Source: Alphaproteobacteria bacterium Ga0077535 (GTDB lineage Bacteria > Pseudomonadota > Alphaproteobacteria > Caulobacterales > Aquidulcibacteraceae). Taken from it: a stretch of DNA of 64,000 nt. The notes under the pieces were generated by a model. That model had not been told where the DNA came from. It did no database searches and saw only the letters and a program-made list of their open reading frames with translations. The position numbers were made by a program, and so were the translations under genes. Positions 18,560 through 27,101 of this stretch are shown piece by piece. Location: assembly GCA_001464425.1 (NCBI GenBank), contig LNEK01000007.1, forward strand, positions 36,246 to 100,245. The letters are read 5' to 3'. The number at the start of each line of letters is the position of its first letter. Within the stretch, counting starts at the first letter, position 1.

Positions 18560-19588
18560 CTAAGACGCGCCTTCGAGCGGGGAGCGCGAGGAAATGTGGT
18601 GATCTGCCCTTGTCGCCATAGCTCGAGTCCAACTGAGCGCGCTTGCGACGATCCCGTCCAGATCCTCGTGTCTCGGTCGCCAACCCAATGCGCGCATTCG
18701 CGAGGCATTGGCCACAAGCGCTGGAGCATCGCCAAGACGTCTGGCGACGAATTCGCAAGGGAGCGGTCGTCCAAGTACGCGGTTGAAAGCAGCAACCACT
18801 TCCAGGACCGAGGCGCCTCGGCCATACCCACAATTCAAGACTGAGAAGCTTCCGATGCTTGCAGCGGCATGGTGCTCCAGTGCTGTGAGATGAGCACTCG
18901 CGAGATCGCTAACGTGAATATAGTCCCTCACGCAGGTGCCGTCCGGCGTGTCGTAGTCAGTACCGAAAATCTCAAGGTGCGGGCGTTGTGCCAACGCCAC
19001 TTCGGTCGCAGTTCGAATTAGATGGCCTGGATTCGCGCCAGCTGGACCGCATCGGCCGGCGGAGTCCACGCCAGCAACATTGAAGTAGCGAAGCGCCGTT
19101 GCCTGTAGGGTGTGGGATTGAGCAGCTGAACGCAGGATCTGCTCGACCATAAGTTTCGAGCTCCCATAAGGCGTTAGCGGCGCCGTATGGCTGTCTTCAC
19201 TTACGACTGGCCCGACTTTGGGATCGTAGACTGCCGCTGTGGACGAAAATAGAAACTGGCGTGTGCCCGCCTGGATCGCGGCTTGAATGAGCACGATCGA
19301 CTTGGCGGTGTTGGTATCGAAGTATTTCAGCGGATCCATGAGCGACTCTGCTGGTATGATCTTGCCAGCAAAATGAATGATCGCATCGGGTTTTTCCGTA
19401 CCGAGTATTTGGTCGACGTACTCTCTGTTGCCAACATCTCCGACAAAAAGCGGCACATCGGAAGGTAAGTTGCCGCGCACTCCGGTAGAGAGATCATCCA
19501 GCGCGATTACTTGGTGGCCGCGATCAAAAAGCGCCCAAACGGTATGGGAGCCGATGTAACCGCATCCGCCGGTTACCAGCACCTTCAT
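18560..19588 (-). CDS. galE: UDP-glucose 4-epimerase
   Basis: This is a short-chain dehydrogenase-type epimerase. The NAD motif is VTGGCGYIGSH at the N-terminus, SSTAAVYD holds the catalytic Ser, and YGSSKLMVE is the YxxxK motif. RYFNVAGVD and DGTCVRDYIHVSDLA are GalE signatures. It interconverts UDP-Glc and UDP-Gal, or the N-acetylated forms, and so supplies sugar donors for the locus. The C-terminus carries about 15 extra residues beyond the usual end. Confidence 0.92.
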   Translation of the reverse strand: MKVLVTGGCGYIGSHTVWALFDRGHQVIALDDLSTGVRGNLPSDVPLFVGDVGNREYVDQILGTEKPDAIIHFAGKIIPAESLMDPLKYFDTNTAKSIVLIQAAIQAGTRQFLFSSTAAVYDPKVGPVVSEDSHTAPLTPYGSSKLMVEQILRSAAQSHTLQATALRYFNVAGVDSAGRCGPAGANPGHLIRTATEVALAQRPHLEIFGTDYDTPDGTCVRDYIHVSDLASAHLTALEHHAAASIGSFSVLNCGYGRGASVLEVVAAFNRVLGRPLPCEFVARRLGDAPALVANASRMRALGWRPRHEDLDGIVASALSWTRAMATRADHHISSRSPLEGAS

Positions 19589-19706
19589 TGAGTTGCAGCC
19601 ATGTATTGAAATACATTATCCGGCGTGGCCAAGTCATAGGCGCTCTTGAAAGGTCTGTGGCGGATGCGAACTTTTTGAGCGTCAAGCCGAATCTTTGAGG
19701 TAGCGG

Positions 19707-21527
19707 TCATTCGACGGTGACCGATTTCGCTAGATTGCGTGGCTGGTCGACATCGACGCCGAGCGAGCAGGCGGTGAGGTAGGCGAGCATCTGCGCCGGC
19801 GCGGCATAAACGATTGGCGCCGTAAACGGATCGCAAGCCGGAAGCGCGATGCTATGATGAGCGACGTCCTTGGCGGCGGCGCAGCCGGCGGCGTCGGAGA
19901 TCAAAATGATGCGGCCGCCGCGGGCCGCGACTTCCTGCATGTTGGAAAGCGTCTTTTCAAACAGCTGATCGTGCGGCGCGATGACGACGATGCGCATGTC
20001 TTTGTCGATAAGCGCGATCGGGCCATGCTTCAGTTCGCCAGCGGCATAAGCCTCGGCGTGAATATAAGTGATCTCTTTGAATTTGAGCGCAGCCTCTAGG
20101 GCGAGCGGGTAGTAAGGCCCGCGTCCGAGGAAGAGCACACTGCGCGTAGTGGCCAGGTCCTCCGCGATCGCATCGAGGTCTGAGCTTGCTGAGATAGCTT
20201 CGCTTAGTCGGGCCGGCATCTCTTTCAAAGCGGTGACGAGGCGTGTCTCTTCCTGGCTTGAGAGCCGCTTGCGTTTGCGCGCCGCCGCGACCGTAAGGCA
20301 GGCGAGCGCGCAGAGCTGGGCGGTGAACGCCTTGGTCGATGCGACTCCAATTTCCGGACCCGCTTGCGTCGGCAGCCGCGCATCGGCGGTGCGCCAGATC
20401 GTCGATTCCGGCACGTTGACGATCGCGAGAGATTTGAGGCCTTGGCCTTGCGCGTGCTTCAGCGCCGCCAGCGTGTCGGCGGTCTCGCCCGATTGCGAGA
20501 CGAAGATGCCAAAGCCGCCCGTCGGGTTGGGCGCCTTGCGATAGTGAAATTCCGAGGCGATGTCGGTCTCGACCGCGATACCGGCGATGCCTTCAAGCCA
20601 ATATTCGCCGATGCGCCCGGCATAATGCGCAGTGCCGCAGCCAATGATGATCGCGCGGTCAGCGCCGATGTCGACGCCGTCGAGATCGGGCATTTGGATC
20701 TTATTGCCCTTGTCGTCGATATATTGGGCGATCGTGCGTTCGGTCGTCGCCGGCTGCTCCAGAATTTCCTTCAGCATGTAATGGGCGTGGCCGGCCTTGG
20801 AGACGCTGCCTTGGCAAAAGAGCGGCTGCTCGCTGCGGCTGACGAGCGCGCCATCTCTATCAAGGATTTGTGCGTGGCCTGGTTCGACCAAGCCGACGTC
20901 GCCGTCTTCGAGATAGATGATCTGGTCGGCGAGGCCTTCGAGCGCGATCGCGTCGCTGCCGACAAAGGCTTCATCGCCTTTCAGCGCAATCGCTAGCGGG
21001 CTGCCTTGTCGCGCCACCAAGAGCAGGCCGGGCGCCTCCGCTATCATCGCAACGATCGCGAACGCGCCTTCAAGGCGCGCAATCGCGGCGGCGAAGGCGC
21101 GGGCAGGAACAGGGTCCGCTTCGAGTTCGGCGGTGATGAGATGGGCGATGACTTCTGAATCGGTCTCTGATTCAAAGTGCGCGCCGCAGGCCGCGAGCTC
21201 TTCGCGCAACGCCCGGTGATTTTCGATAATGCCGTTATGGACGATGGCGACATTCTTGGTCGCGTGCGGGTGAGCGTTGGCTTTGGTCGGTCCTCCATGC
21301 GTCGCCCAGCGTGTGTGCCCAATGCCGGTCTGGCCTGCGAGCGGCTTGCGCTTGTGCAGTTTCTCAAGCGCTGCGATCTTGCCAGGCGCGCGGCGCCGTT
21401 GGATGCGGCCGGCCTCGAGGGTTGCGATCCCGGCGCTGTCATAGCCGCGATATTCGAGCCGCTTTAAGCCCTCGATCAGACGCGCCGAGACTGGCTCGGC
21501 GCTAATCATGCCGATTATCCCGCACAT
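19707..21527 (-). CDS. glmS: glutamine-fructose-6-phosphate aminotransferase
   Basis: GlmS makes glucosamine-6-phosphate from fructose-6-phosphate and glutamine, the first step toward UDP-GlcNAc. The N-terminal glutaminase domain starts MCGIIG, so Cys becomes residue 1 after Met removal, and has RLEYRGYDSAG and VHNGIIENH. Two SIS isomerase domains follow (SQSGETADTLAAL; then GRGPYYPLALEAALKFKEITYIHAEAY). It ends DQPRNLAKSVTVE, the conserved C-terminus. The length of 606 is normal. It lies upstream of galE in the same direction, with a 118-bp gap. A Cys-less relative of its glutaminase domain is encoded nearby. Confidence 0.97.
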   Translation of the reverse strand: MCGIIGMISAEPVSARLIEGLKRLEYRGYDSAGIATLEAGRIQRRRAPGKIAALEKLHKRKPLAGQTGIGHTRWATHGGPTKANAHPHATKNVAIVHNGIIENHRALREELAACGAHFESETDSEVIAHLITAELEADPVPARAFAAAIARLEGAFAIVAMIAEAPGLLLVARQGSPLAIALKGDEAFVGSDAIALEGLADQIIYLEDGDVGLVEPGHAQILDRDGALVSRSEQPLFCQGSVSKAGHAHYMLKEILEQPATTERTIAQYIDDKGNKIQMPDLDGVDIGADRAIIIGCGTAHYAGRIGEYWLEGIAGIAVETDIASEFHYRKAPNPTGGFGIFVSQSGETADTLAALKHAQGQGLKSLAIVNVPESTIWRTADARLPTQAGPEIGVASTKAFTAQLCALACLTVAAARKRKRLSSQEETRLVTALKEMPARLSEAISASSDLDAIAEDLATTRSVLFLGRGPYYPLALEAALKFKEITYIHAEAYAAGELKHGPIALIDKDMRIVVIAPHDQLFEKTLSNMQEVAARGGRIILISDAAGCAAAKDVAHHSIALPACDPFTAPIVYAAPAQMLAYLTACSLGVDVDQPRNLAKSVTVE

Positions 21528-21591
21528 GAGCTTTGTGTGTTCTTTTGCACTTTAAGGAAGGCGCTTAGCGCGGGGCTCGCCCGATAAAACC

Positions 21592-21711
21592 GATTGAAGC
21601 GCGTGCCGAAAAGTGGAGACCGGTTTTCGGAAAAGACGCGCGATAAGGTTTGATTGAAGCGCGTGCCGAAAAGTGGGAGCCGGTTTTCGGATAACACGCG
21701 CGATAAGGTTT
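21592..21711. repeat. two tandem 60-bp palindromic repeats
   Basis: Units at 21592-21651 and 21652-21711 differ at about four positions. Each contains CCGAAAA and TTTTCGG arms around a G-rich centre, flanked by GCGCGT and ACGCGC, so each can fold into a long hairpin. The core resembles the intergenic palindromic repeats common in alphaproteobacteria. They sit upstream of glmS on its transcribed side. The remaining sequence up to the glmS start shows nothing else recognisable. Confidence 0.8.
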
Positions 21712-21862
21712 GAAGCTCAGACGCGGCGATGCTCGCGCGCGAGCGCGCATCGTGCGCAGCGCCGATCGGTTGATGGGTTGAAGAAGTTGGCATCGTCGAA
21801 TTGAAGCGCGCGGCGTCATCCAAGCGCGCGCGTTAGTCTCATGCTACCGCACGCCGGGTGAA

Positions 21863-21935
21863 ACGGGTCACCCGAGCGCCGATAGGCGCTTCCCCAAACG
21901 AGGGAAGCGGACAAGCGGATGGGATGGTGACCCGT
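21863..21935. other. possible structured RNA or complex inverted-repeat element
   Basis: ACGGGTCACC at 21863-21872 pairs perfectly with GGTGACCCGT at 21926-21935. Inside lie two hairpins that overlap by three bases: AGCGCC-GATA-GGCGCT (21875-21890) and GCTTCCC with GGGAAGC (21888-21908). An alternative hairpin GGGTGA/TCACCC (from 21856) competes with the outer stem. Such mutually exclusive helices are typical of regulatory RNA. It lies in the 460-bp gap upstream of glmS, and no known riboswitch class was recognised. The strand is undetermined. Confidence 0.4.
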
Positions 21936-21988
21936 ACGTCCCTCAACCCGCCCAAAATTACTCTAGCCGATCGCCTTGTGCGCCTCAA

Positions 21989-22729
21989 TCACACAAACAC
22001 GGTAGAACTGATCGCGGCGTCGTCTCTGGCGTAGCCGCTCGTTTGCGCCAGCGGCGAGAGCCGCCGCTCGATGATCATGTCGTCCCCATCGACAAAGCCA
22101 AGCCGCGTTGGCCGGAGCAACACGCAATCGTTGTCGCCAGCGCGGCTGCTGCTGGCAAAACCGGCGCCGGCGATCAAGGACGGGGCAGTGGCGAGCGCGC
22201 ATTCATTATCGCCAGCGCCAACATAGAGCGCGCTTGCGCCGCGGGCGGCGGCGGCGATGAACGCATCGTCTCTGTCGCGCAGCAGGGCGGCGATGGCGAC
22301 ATCGCCAACCAAGAGCCCGAGCGTAGAGCGCAAAGCCTGCGGCGCGTCGCGGCCGCGGGCGAGATAGAGAACCATAAGATCGCGCACCACATCGCTTTCC
22401 GAAGCAATGGGCCGGCTCTTGCCGGCGGCGATTAATCGGCGCTTCAGGGCGCGGAAGTTTTCGATGCGGCCGCAAAGCGCGAGCGCCAGCACCTGCGCTT
22501 CGGGATCGTCGTTGTCGGCGAGGCTCAAATGCCCGCCTGCAACGCCCAGCGTGAACTGTGCATCCGGCGCAGCGTTCGGCGAAAAATCCGCGGGGAGCGG
22601 GGGCGCAATTGCAGTCGCGTCGCCTGTCCAGCACGCGAACTTGACGCCGGCCTTGGCGCCGGCGGCTTCGCCAAAGGCTCTGATCGCGCGGTTGCTGCTC
22701 GGTCCCAATCCTGCGCTTGCGAGTATCAT
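21989..22729 (-). CDS. GlmS-like glutaminase-fold protein lacking the catalytic Cys
   Basis: Residues about 85-215 align with the class II glutaminase domain of GlmS. LCGRIENFRALKRRL parallels VHNGIIENHRALREEL, SESDVVRDLM parallels TDSEVIAHLI, and the following GDVAIAALLRDRDDAFIAAA parallels the segment after LEGAFAIVAM. The N-terminal Cys that performs glutamine hydrolysis is missing; the protein starts MILASAGLGPSSN. No isomerase domains follow. It is therefore probably not an enzyme of this type; a binding or regulatory role is possible. The gene follows a Crp-fold regulator gene by about 27 bp on the same strand. A GTG at 22741 is an alternative start. Confidence 0.6.
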   Translation of the reverse strand: MILASAGLGPSSNRAIRAFGEAAGAKAGVKFACWTGDATAIAPPLPADFSPNAAPDAQFTLGVAGGHLSLADNDDPEAQVLALALCGRIENFRALKRRLIAAGKSRPIASESDVVRDLMVLYLARGRDAPQALRSTLGLLVGDVAIAALLRDRDDAFIAAAARGASALYVGAGDNECALATAPSLIAGAGFASSSRAGDNDCVLLRPTRLGFVDGDDMIIERRLSPLAQTSGYARDDAAISSTVFV

Positions 22730-22756
22730 ATCGTCCCCCACGAACTTTTGTTCGCT

Positions 22757-23560
22757 CTATTCGACCCGTTTCTTCGGTGTTTGCTTTGGCCCTTGCGTGT
22801 CCTGTTCGTTCGCCGCCGATGCGGCGCCGCTCCACATGGCCCGTCCTGCTTGGGCTTTGTCCAAGGCCTGCAGGCGCTTTAGATCTGGAAACTCGATCGA
22901 GCCGCGCTTGAAAATGATGAGGCCTTCCTCACTCAGATCGCGCAGATGCCGCGTCACCGCTTCGCGAGCGGCGCCGATCTGAGCGCCCAGCGCCGCTTGC
23001 GTCGGCGCATCGACGACAATGAGCGAACCGTCTTTCCAGACGCCGCGCCGGGCGATGCGCAAGAGCTCGGCCTGCAAGCGCGCCCGCACATCGAGCGCCG
23101 CCAATTCAAAGACCCGCGCCGCGTAATCGAGCGATTGGCTGGCTAGCGCCGTCATGACGGCGCGCGCCAAGCTTGGGCATTCTGCGGCCGCATCTAAGAG
23201 CACCCGCGCCGGCAGATGAAGGATAAGCGCCGCCGTGTCGCAATGGATGCGCGCGCCGACGCCGGTAAAGCCGAGCAGCGCGCCGGGCAGGCCAAGCGTG
23301 GCGCCGCGTTCGGCCGTATAGAGCGTAACCGCAACGCCGCCGGGCGAGACGCGCGCGAGGCGCACCCGTCCAGACCAGACAAAACCGACGCGTCCTTGAG
23401 CGGTGGGATTGATGACAGAGGTCGCCCGCGCGCGCAGCCGCGTGGTCTGGAGCGCGCTGAAGATGCGCGCCAGGACATCGTCGCCGCAATCCGCAAACAT
23501 CGCGATGGCGCGAAGCTCGCCGCTGCTTTGTGGACCCCGAGTTGAAGTTTGTTCTAGCAT
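22757..23560 (-). CDS. Crp/Fnr-type transcriptional regulator
   Basis: An N-terminal beta-barrel sensor (FVWSGRVRLARVSPGGVAVTLY) is followed by a dimerisation helix. The winged helix contains PTQAALGAQIGAAREAVTRHL. The canonical cAMP-contacting FGE...PRS segment is absent (it reads TLGLPGALLGFTG). The ATG at 23560 is chosen because the preceding stretch is AT-rich and promoter-like; a GTG at 23674 would add 38 residues of low complexity. It is upstream of the GlmS-like gene and divergent from the XRE gene at 23998. A Pro/Lys-rich tail closes the protein. Confidence 0.82.
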   Translation of the reverse strand: MLEQTSTRGPQSSGELRAIAMFADCGDDVLARIFSALQTTRLRARATSVINPTAQGRVGFVWSGRVRLARVSPGGVAVTLYTAERGATLGLPGALLGFTGVGARIHCDTAALILHLPARVLLDAAAECPSLARAVMTALASQSLDYAARVFELAALDVRARLQAELLRIARRGVWKDGSLIVVDAPTQAALGAQIGAAREAVTRHLRDLSEEGLIIFKRGSIEFPDLKRLQALDKAQAGRAMWSGAASAANEQDTQGPKQTPKKRVE

Positions 23561-23717
23561 AGGTGGCGGTATTTGCCCAATATTGTTATCTAAGACCAAG
23601 TCTAATTTAGCGTAGGAGCGGGCGGATGGCGCAATTGGATCGGCGTGTGGAACAAAGCCTGTGATCTCCGTCACCCGGCGCCTTCACAAAAGCTTTGCTG
23701 ATGCGTGGAAGGCGGGT

Positions 23718-23775
23718 GCAGACGACGGCGCTTGTGGTGGTGGCCATTGGGAACCGGGCCAGCGCCGTCGTCTGC
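23718..23775. repeat. 15-bp perfect inverted repeat (large hairpin)
   Basis: GCAGACGACGGCGCT at 23718-23732 is the exact reverse complement of 23761-23775. The arms are separated by 28 bases containing GGCC and GGGCC, which could extend the stem. The element lies in the divergent region between the Crp-fold gene and the XRE gene, where it could be an operator, a transcribed hairpin or a mobile-element scar. Confidence 0.7.
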
Positions 23776-23815
23776 GTTTCCCTAGCCCCACCCAAGATCA
23801 TGCCGATGCAAATTC

Positions 23816-23900
23816 ACGCGCGCATCTGAAAGCGCGCGTGCGCACAGCGAATGAAAAATGGTGTGACGCATTGACTGTGACGCGGCGCGCATCTGCGCGC
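23816..23900. repeat. two GC-rich inverted repeats
   Basis: ACGCGCGC/GCGCGCGT (23816-23839) and GCGCGC-ATCT-GCGCGC (23885-23900) share the core GCGCGCATCTG. Both lie upstream of the XRE gene at 23998 and could serve as operators. Apart from these repeats and the larger one at 23718, the 23561-23997 gap shows nothing recognisable. Confidence 0.4.
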
Positions 23901-23997
23901 ACGCACCGCGCGCAAAATCGAGCGTTGCGTTCTCCGGTGGCGTGAGAAATTCAGATTGCGTCTGATATCGTTGTTGCAGGCGCAGGGGAGCGGAATA

Positions 23998-24402
23998 ATG
24001 GGCGGGACGCGAAAAAAAACCCAGACCAAGAAGCGCAATGTTAAAGCGGCGCACGAAGATGTGGACGCACTCGTCGCCGTGCGTGTGCGGGCCGCGCGCC
24101 TGCGCGCCGGACTCTCAAAGGCGCGGCTCGCCGAACGTCTTGGCGTCAGCGCCGATCAGATCAGCCTCTATGAAGAAGGACGCTCCGAGATAGGCGCTGG
24201 CGTCCTGGTGCGACTGGCGGCGGCGCTTGATGTCAATGTCATCGACTTGCTGCCAGCGCAGGATGAGCCGCGTGTGCGCGACGATGGCGGCGATTTGCCA
24301 TTATTGGTTGCGCGCCTCTCCGAGGAGGGGAAGGTACTACTCGCCCGGGTTGCTCGTGTGTTTTTGCATGAGCCCGCCTTGCGCCAGCCAAGGCCCCGCT
24401 AA
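23998..24402 (+). CDS. XRE-family transcriptional regulator
   Basis: A Lys-rich N-terminus (GGTRKKTQTKKRN) precedes a single HTH domain at about residues 27-85: VRAARLRAGLSKARLAERLG, then VSADQISLYEEGRSEIGAGV. The C-terminal tail resembles those of the alphaproteobacterial XRE group. The ATG at 23998 follows CAGGGGAGC, a good ribosome-binding site; an upstream start at 23956 is less likely. Its 3' end overlaps the 3' end of the convergent Crp-fold gene by 66 bases, so antisense interference is possible. Confidence 0.78.
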   Translation: MGGTRKKTQTKKRNVKAAHEDVDALVAVRVRAARLRAGLSKARLAERLGVSADQISLYEEGRSEIGAGVLVRLAAALDVNVIDLLPAQDEPRVRDDGGDLPLLVARLSEEGKVLLARVARVFLHEPALRQPRPR

Positions 24403-25197
24403 GCGTCCGCCTGGCGCATAGGCGTCGAGCACGCGCCCACTCTGGGCGTAATAATCTTCAACCAGCTTGCGGATATTGGTGATGACGAGCTGACCGGGCC
24501 GCCGCGCGATCAGGCCCTCGCTCTCAAAGTCGCTAAGGCGGCGCGCAACGCCTTCGCGGGCAGCGCCGATCAGCGCGGCGAGTTCGCGCTGGGTTGGCGG
24601 TTTGTCGATGAAGATCGCGCCGCGTTGGAGCACGCCGCGTTCGCCGAGCCGTAAGAGCTCGCCTTGCAAGCGCCCGCGTAGGTCAAGCGTGCGCGCTTCA
24701 AAAAGCCGCCATGCCGTGCTGACCTGTTCGCTCGCCAAGTGTTTGACCAAGGCGCTCATGAGCGCCGAGCAAACTTGGCTCGCGGCCGTGAGAACGCTGC
24801 CCGGAACCAAAACCAATTGGCTCGCCTCGTCGGCGGTGAGGCGCAGGCCCGTCATAGGCTCGCTGTCAGCCAGCGCGCTCGCAAGTTCAATGGCGTCGCC
24901 GCGAAGGGCGCTGGCAAGGCCAAGGCTTTCGCCATTGGGCGCAACAGCCGTCACCCGGCATGCGCCAGTGAGGACAAAGATGGCTTTGCCGCGCCAGCTT
25001 TGATCAAGCACCAACACCTGACGTTTGCGCACGGTTTTGAACACCGCGCTCGCTGAAATGAGATCAAACGCTGCATCATTGATGTCTGCGAAGAGATGCA
25101 GCTCGCTGAGCGGCGCCCGCGCGCGTGTGCTCTCACGTGGAGAGGCGAGAGCCGACGCGGCTGCGCGTGGGGCGGCTTGGGTTGCGGGCATGGTCAT
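24337..25197 (-). CDS. Crp/Fnr-type transcriptional regulator
   Basis: The sensor barrel contains GKAIFVLTGACRVTAVAPNG. The HTH reads PTQRELAALIGAAREGVARRL, with a wing ending ITNIRKLVEDYY. The cAMP pocket motif is missing. The N-terminal 30 residues are Ala-rich and probably disordered. The start codon overlaps the stop of the frameshifted LuxR-type gene by four bases (ATGA), so the two regulators form an operon. The 3' end overlaps the XRE gene on the other strand. Confidence 0.85.
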   Translation of the reverse strand: MTMPATQAAPRAAASALASPRESTRARAPLSELHLFADINDAAFDLISASAVFKTVRKRQVLVLDQSWRGKAIFVLTGACRVTAVAPNGESLGLASALRGDAIELASALADSEPMTGLRLTADEASQLVLVPGSVLTAASQVCSALMSALVKHLASEQVSTAWRLFEARTLDLRGRLQGELLRLGERGVLQRGAIFIDKPPTQRELAALIGAAREGVARRLSDFESEGLIARRPGQLVITNIRKLVEDYYAQSGRVLDAYAPGGRLAGPWLAQGGLMQKHTSNPGE

Positions 25198-26106
25198 CGC
25201 ACCGCCGCCAAAAAGGGCGCGGCCTGCGCCAACAAAGCCGTCGCCGCCGCCTGGCTGGTCACGTTGAGGCGCTCATAAAGGCGCTTGCTTTGCGTGCGCA
25301 CGGTTTCAACGGAGACGCCGCGTTGGGCGGCGATTTCGTGAATGCGTCGTCCGTGGACCAAGCCCTCCGCAATAATGAGCTCGCAGGCTGTCGGCTGCAG
25401 GCGCGCGGTCGGGATCAAGCAGCAACAAGAGACAATGTGACTTCGCCGACCCTGGCCGGCCCAGCGGACGCAGCACGTAAGGGCGTTCGCCCCCAGGGCG
25501 CGACACGCGCAGCAAGTCTGGCGTAGTCGCGCCGCTCAAGGCTTCGCTCACATAACGGACAAGCGCCTCATGGTCGCCGCGGCTTCGGCAATGGAGCCGA
25601 CGCTCGCGCAGCACAAGCGCATCGGCGCGCGCCAAGATCGTTTTGAAGCTGAGATTATGTTCCTTGAGTTCAAGCCCGGCGTCGACCAGCGCGACGCCAA
25701 ATGGCAAGAGGTCGAACGCCGCTGAGGTGAGGGCGGCATTGGCTTCGAGCGCCGCCATCTGGGCGCGCACTTGCACGGCCCGCAAAGCCGCGGTCGCCGC
25801 TTGCTTGAGTTCCGCCGCCGCCTCGGGCGAGGCGCCGAAGGCTGCAAGTTCGAGCGTGATCGCATCGCCGCGCGGATTGCCTGCGACAGCGCGCGTCACG
25901 GCGCCTGCCGCCATCGCTGCGGTGAAGTTTGGGGCTGAGGCCGGCGCGGTCACGGTCTCGCTTGACCGCCCGGCGAACGCGATCGACAGCGCCAGTGCGT
26001 CGGCGCCGAGCGCGCGCCGTGTGCTCTCTAAAGCGTCACTCCAGGCGCCGCCTTTGAGTGCAGCATCGAGCCAAACATCGATTGAGGAATACGTTGCGTC
26101 GTGCAT
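25194..26106 (-). pseudogene. LuxR-type HTH regulator with a frameshift
   Basis: The first frame (26106 to about 25405) encodes a PAS-like sensor region (FDLLPFGVALVDAGLELKEHN). It leads into CLLLLLDPDRAPA, the usual junction before a LuxR HTH. The HTH itself (LQPTACELIIAEGL, RRIHEIAAQRGVSVETVRTQ) lies in another frame from about 25410 to 25194. The break falls in a GC run around 25400-25407. Restoring one base there would give a normal protein of about 303 residues. It could be a real inactivating mutation or a sequencing error. Downstream translation of the Crp-fold gene is coupled to the second frame. Confidence 0.75.
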
Positions 26107-26213
26107 GGGACCTCACCAAGTGGTAAGAAAGCCCGACGCGAGCGCCGTCGCTACGTGATATAAAGCACAGCTTTTCTGCGCCTGGTGCGGCGCGCCTCGG
26201 AGGTCTCATCCAA

Positions 26214-26984
26214 ATGAATGACGCCGACGGCCAAGTGAGCGTTGCCAACGGTGTCAGCATTGCCGACGGCCAAAGTTCCCTGGGCGGCGTGCGCATATTG
26301 GCGTCGCTGACCCGCGGCGAGCTGCAGCGCCTGACCAACGCCTGTGAGATAAGGTCAGTGGCGCCGCAAGAGGAAGTCGTCCCGCATATGTCGCGTGGGC
26401 GAGAGATCTATTTCATTCTCGAGGGCCGCTTCAGCGTACGAATGGCGAGCCCGATTGGTCGTTTGGTGCTCATTCGTGAACTGGGTGAGGGCGGCCATTT
26501 CGGCGAAATCTCCGCCATGACCGGAGCGCCGCGCTCGGTCAGCGTGTGCGCCGAAACCGAGGGGCGGATCGCCGTCTGTCCGAGCGCAGCGTTCATGGAG
26601 GTGATGGGCGAGAACGCCGCCTTCGCTCGCGCTATCGCCAATCAACTCGCCCGTACGGTCGTCTTGCTGACCGACAAAGTGTTTGAGCTTTCGGCCCTCG
26701 AAGTGCGGTTTCGCATCTATGCCGAACTCATCCGGCTTGCCCGCAGCGGCGAGGTCACTGAAGCTGGGGTGCGCATTGCGCAAGCGCCCACCCACGAAGC
26801 GCTCGCCGCCGCTGTCGGCGCCCAGCGCGAAGCGGTGACGCGTGAATTGCGGGCGCTCGCCAAAGACGGCGTGCTGCGTCAGAACCGCCGTGAGATCGAG
26901 ATTTTGGATCTCGATCGTCTGCGCGCCATGGTGCGCCAGCGCGGCGGCGAAACCCTAAGCCAGCATCTCGATTGGCCGAGCTAG
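26214..26984 (+). CDS. Crp-family regulator with a near-canonical cyclic-nucleotide pocket
   Basis: This is the only Crp-fold protein in the window that keeps the phosphate-binding cassette: EGGHFGEISAMTGAPRSVSV, with the Glu and the Arg-Ser expected to contact cyclic nucleotide. The winged helix has PTHEALAAAVGAQREAVTREL. It is divergent from the LuxR-type gene, with 107 bp between. A GGAGG ribosome-binding site lies 11 bases before the ATG. A class III cyclase gene lies 4.4 kb downstream, so a cAMP link is possible but unproven. Confidence 0.87.
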   Translation: MNDADGQVSVANGVSIADGQSSLGGVRILASLTRGELQRLTNACEIRSVAPQEEVVPHMSRGREIYFILEGRFSVRMASPIGRLVLIRELGEGGHFGEISAMTGAPRSVSVCAETEGRIAVCPSAAFMEVMGENAAFARAIANQLARTVVLLTDKVFELSALEVRFRIYAELIRLARSGEVTEAGVRIAQAPTHEALAAAVGAQREAVTRELRALAKDGVLRQNRREIEILDLDRLRAMVRQRGGETLSQHLDWPS

Positions 26985-27101
26985 AGCCCGGCGCCGCTTC
27001 GTCAAAGAGGCGATCACAATCGGATCTCTTCACCCAAGCGGGGCAAGCGCTTCGATCTTTGCTGCGGCTAACATGACGGCTTCAGCAAGGATGCGGGGCC
27101 A

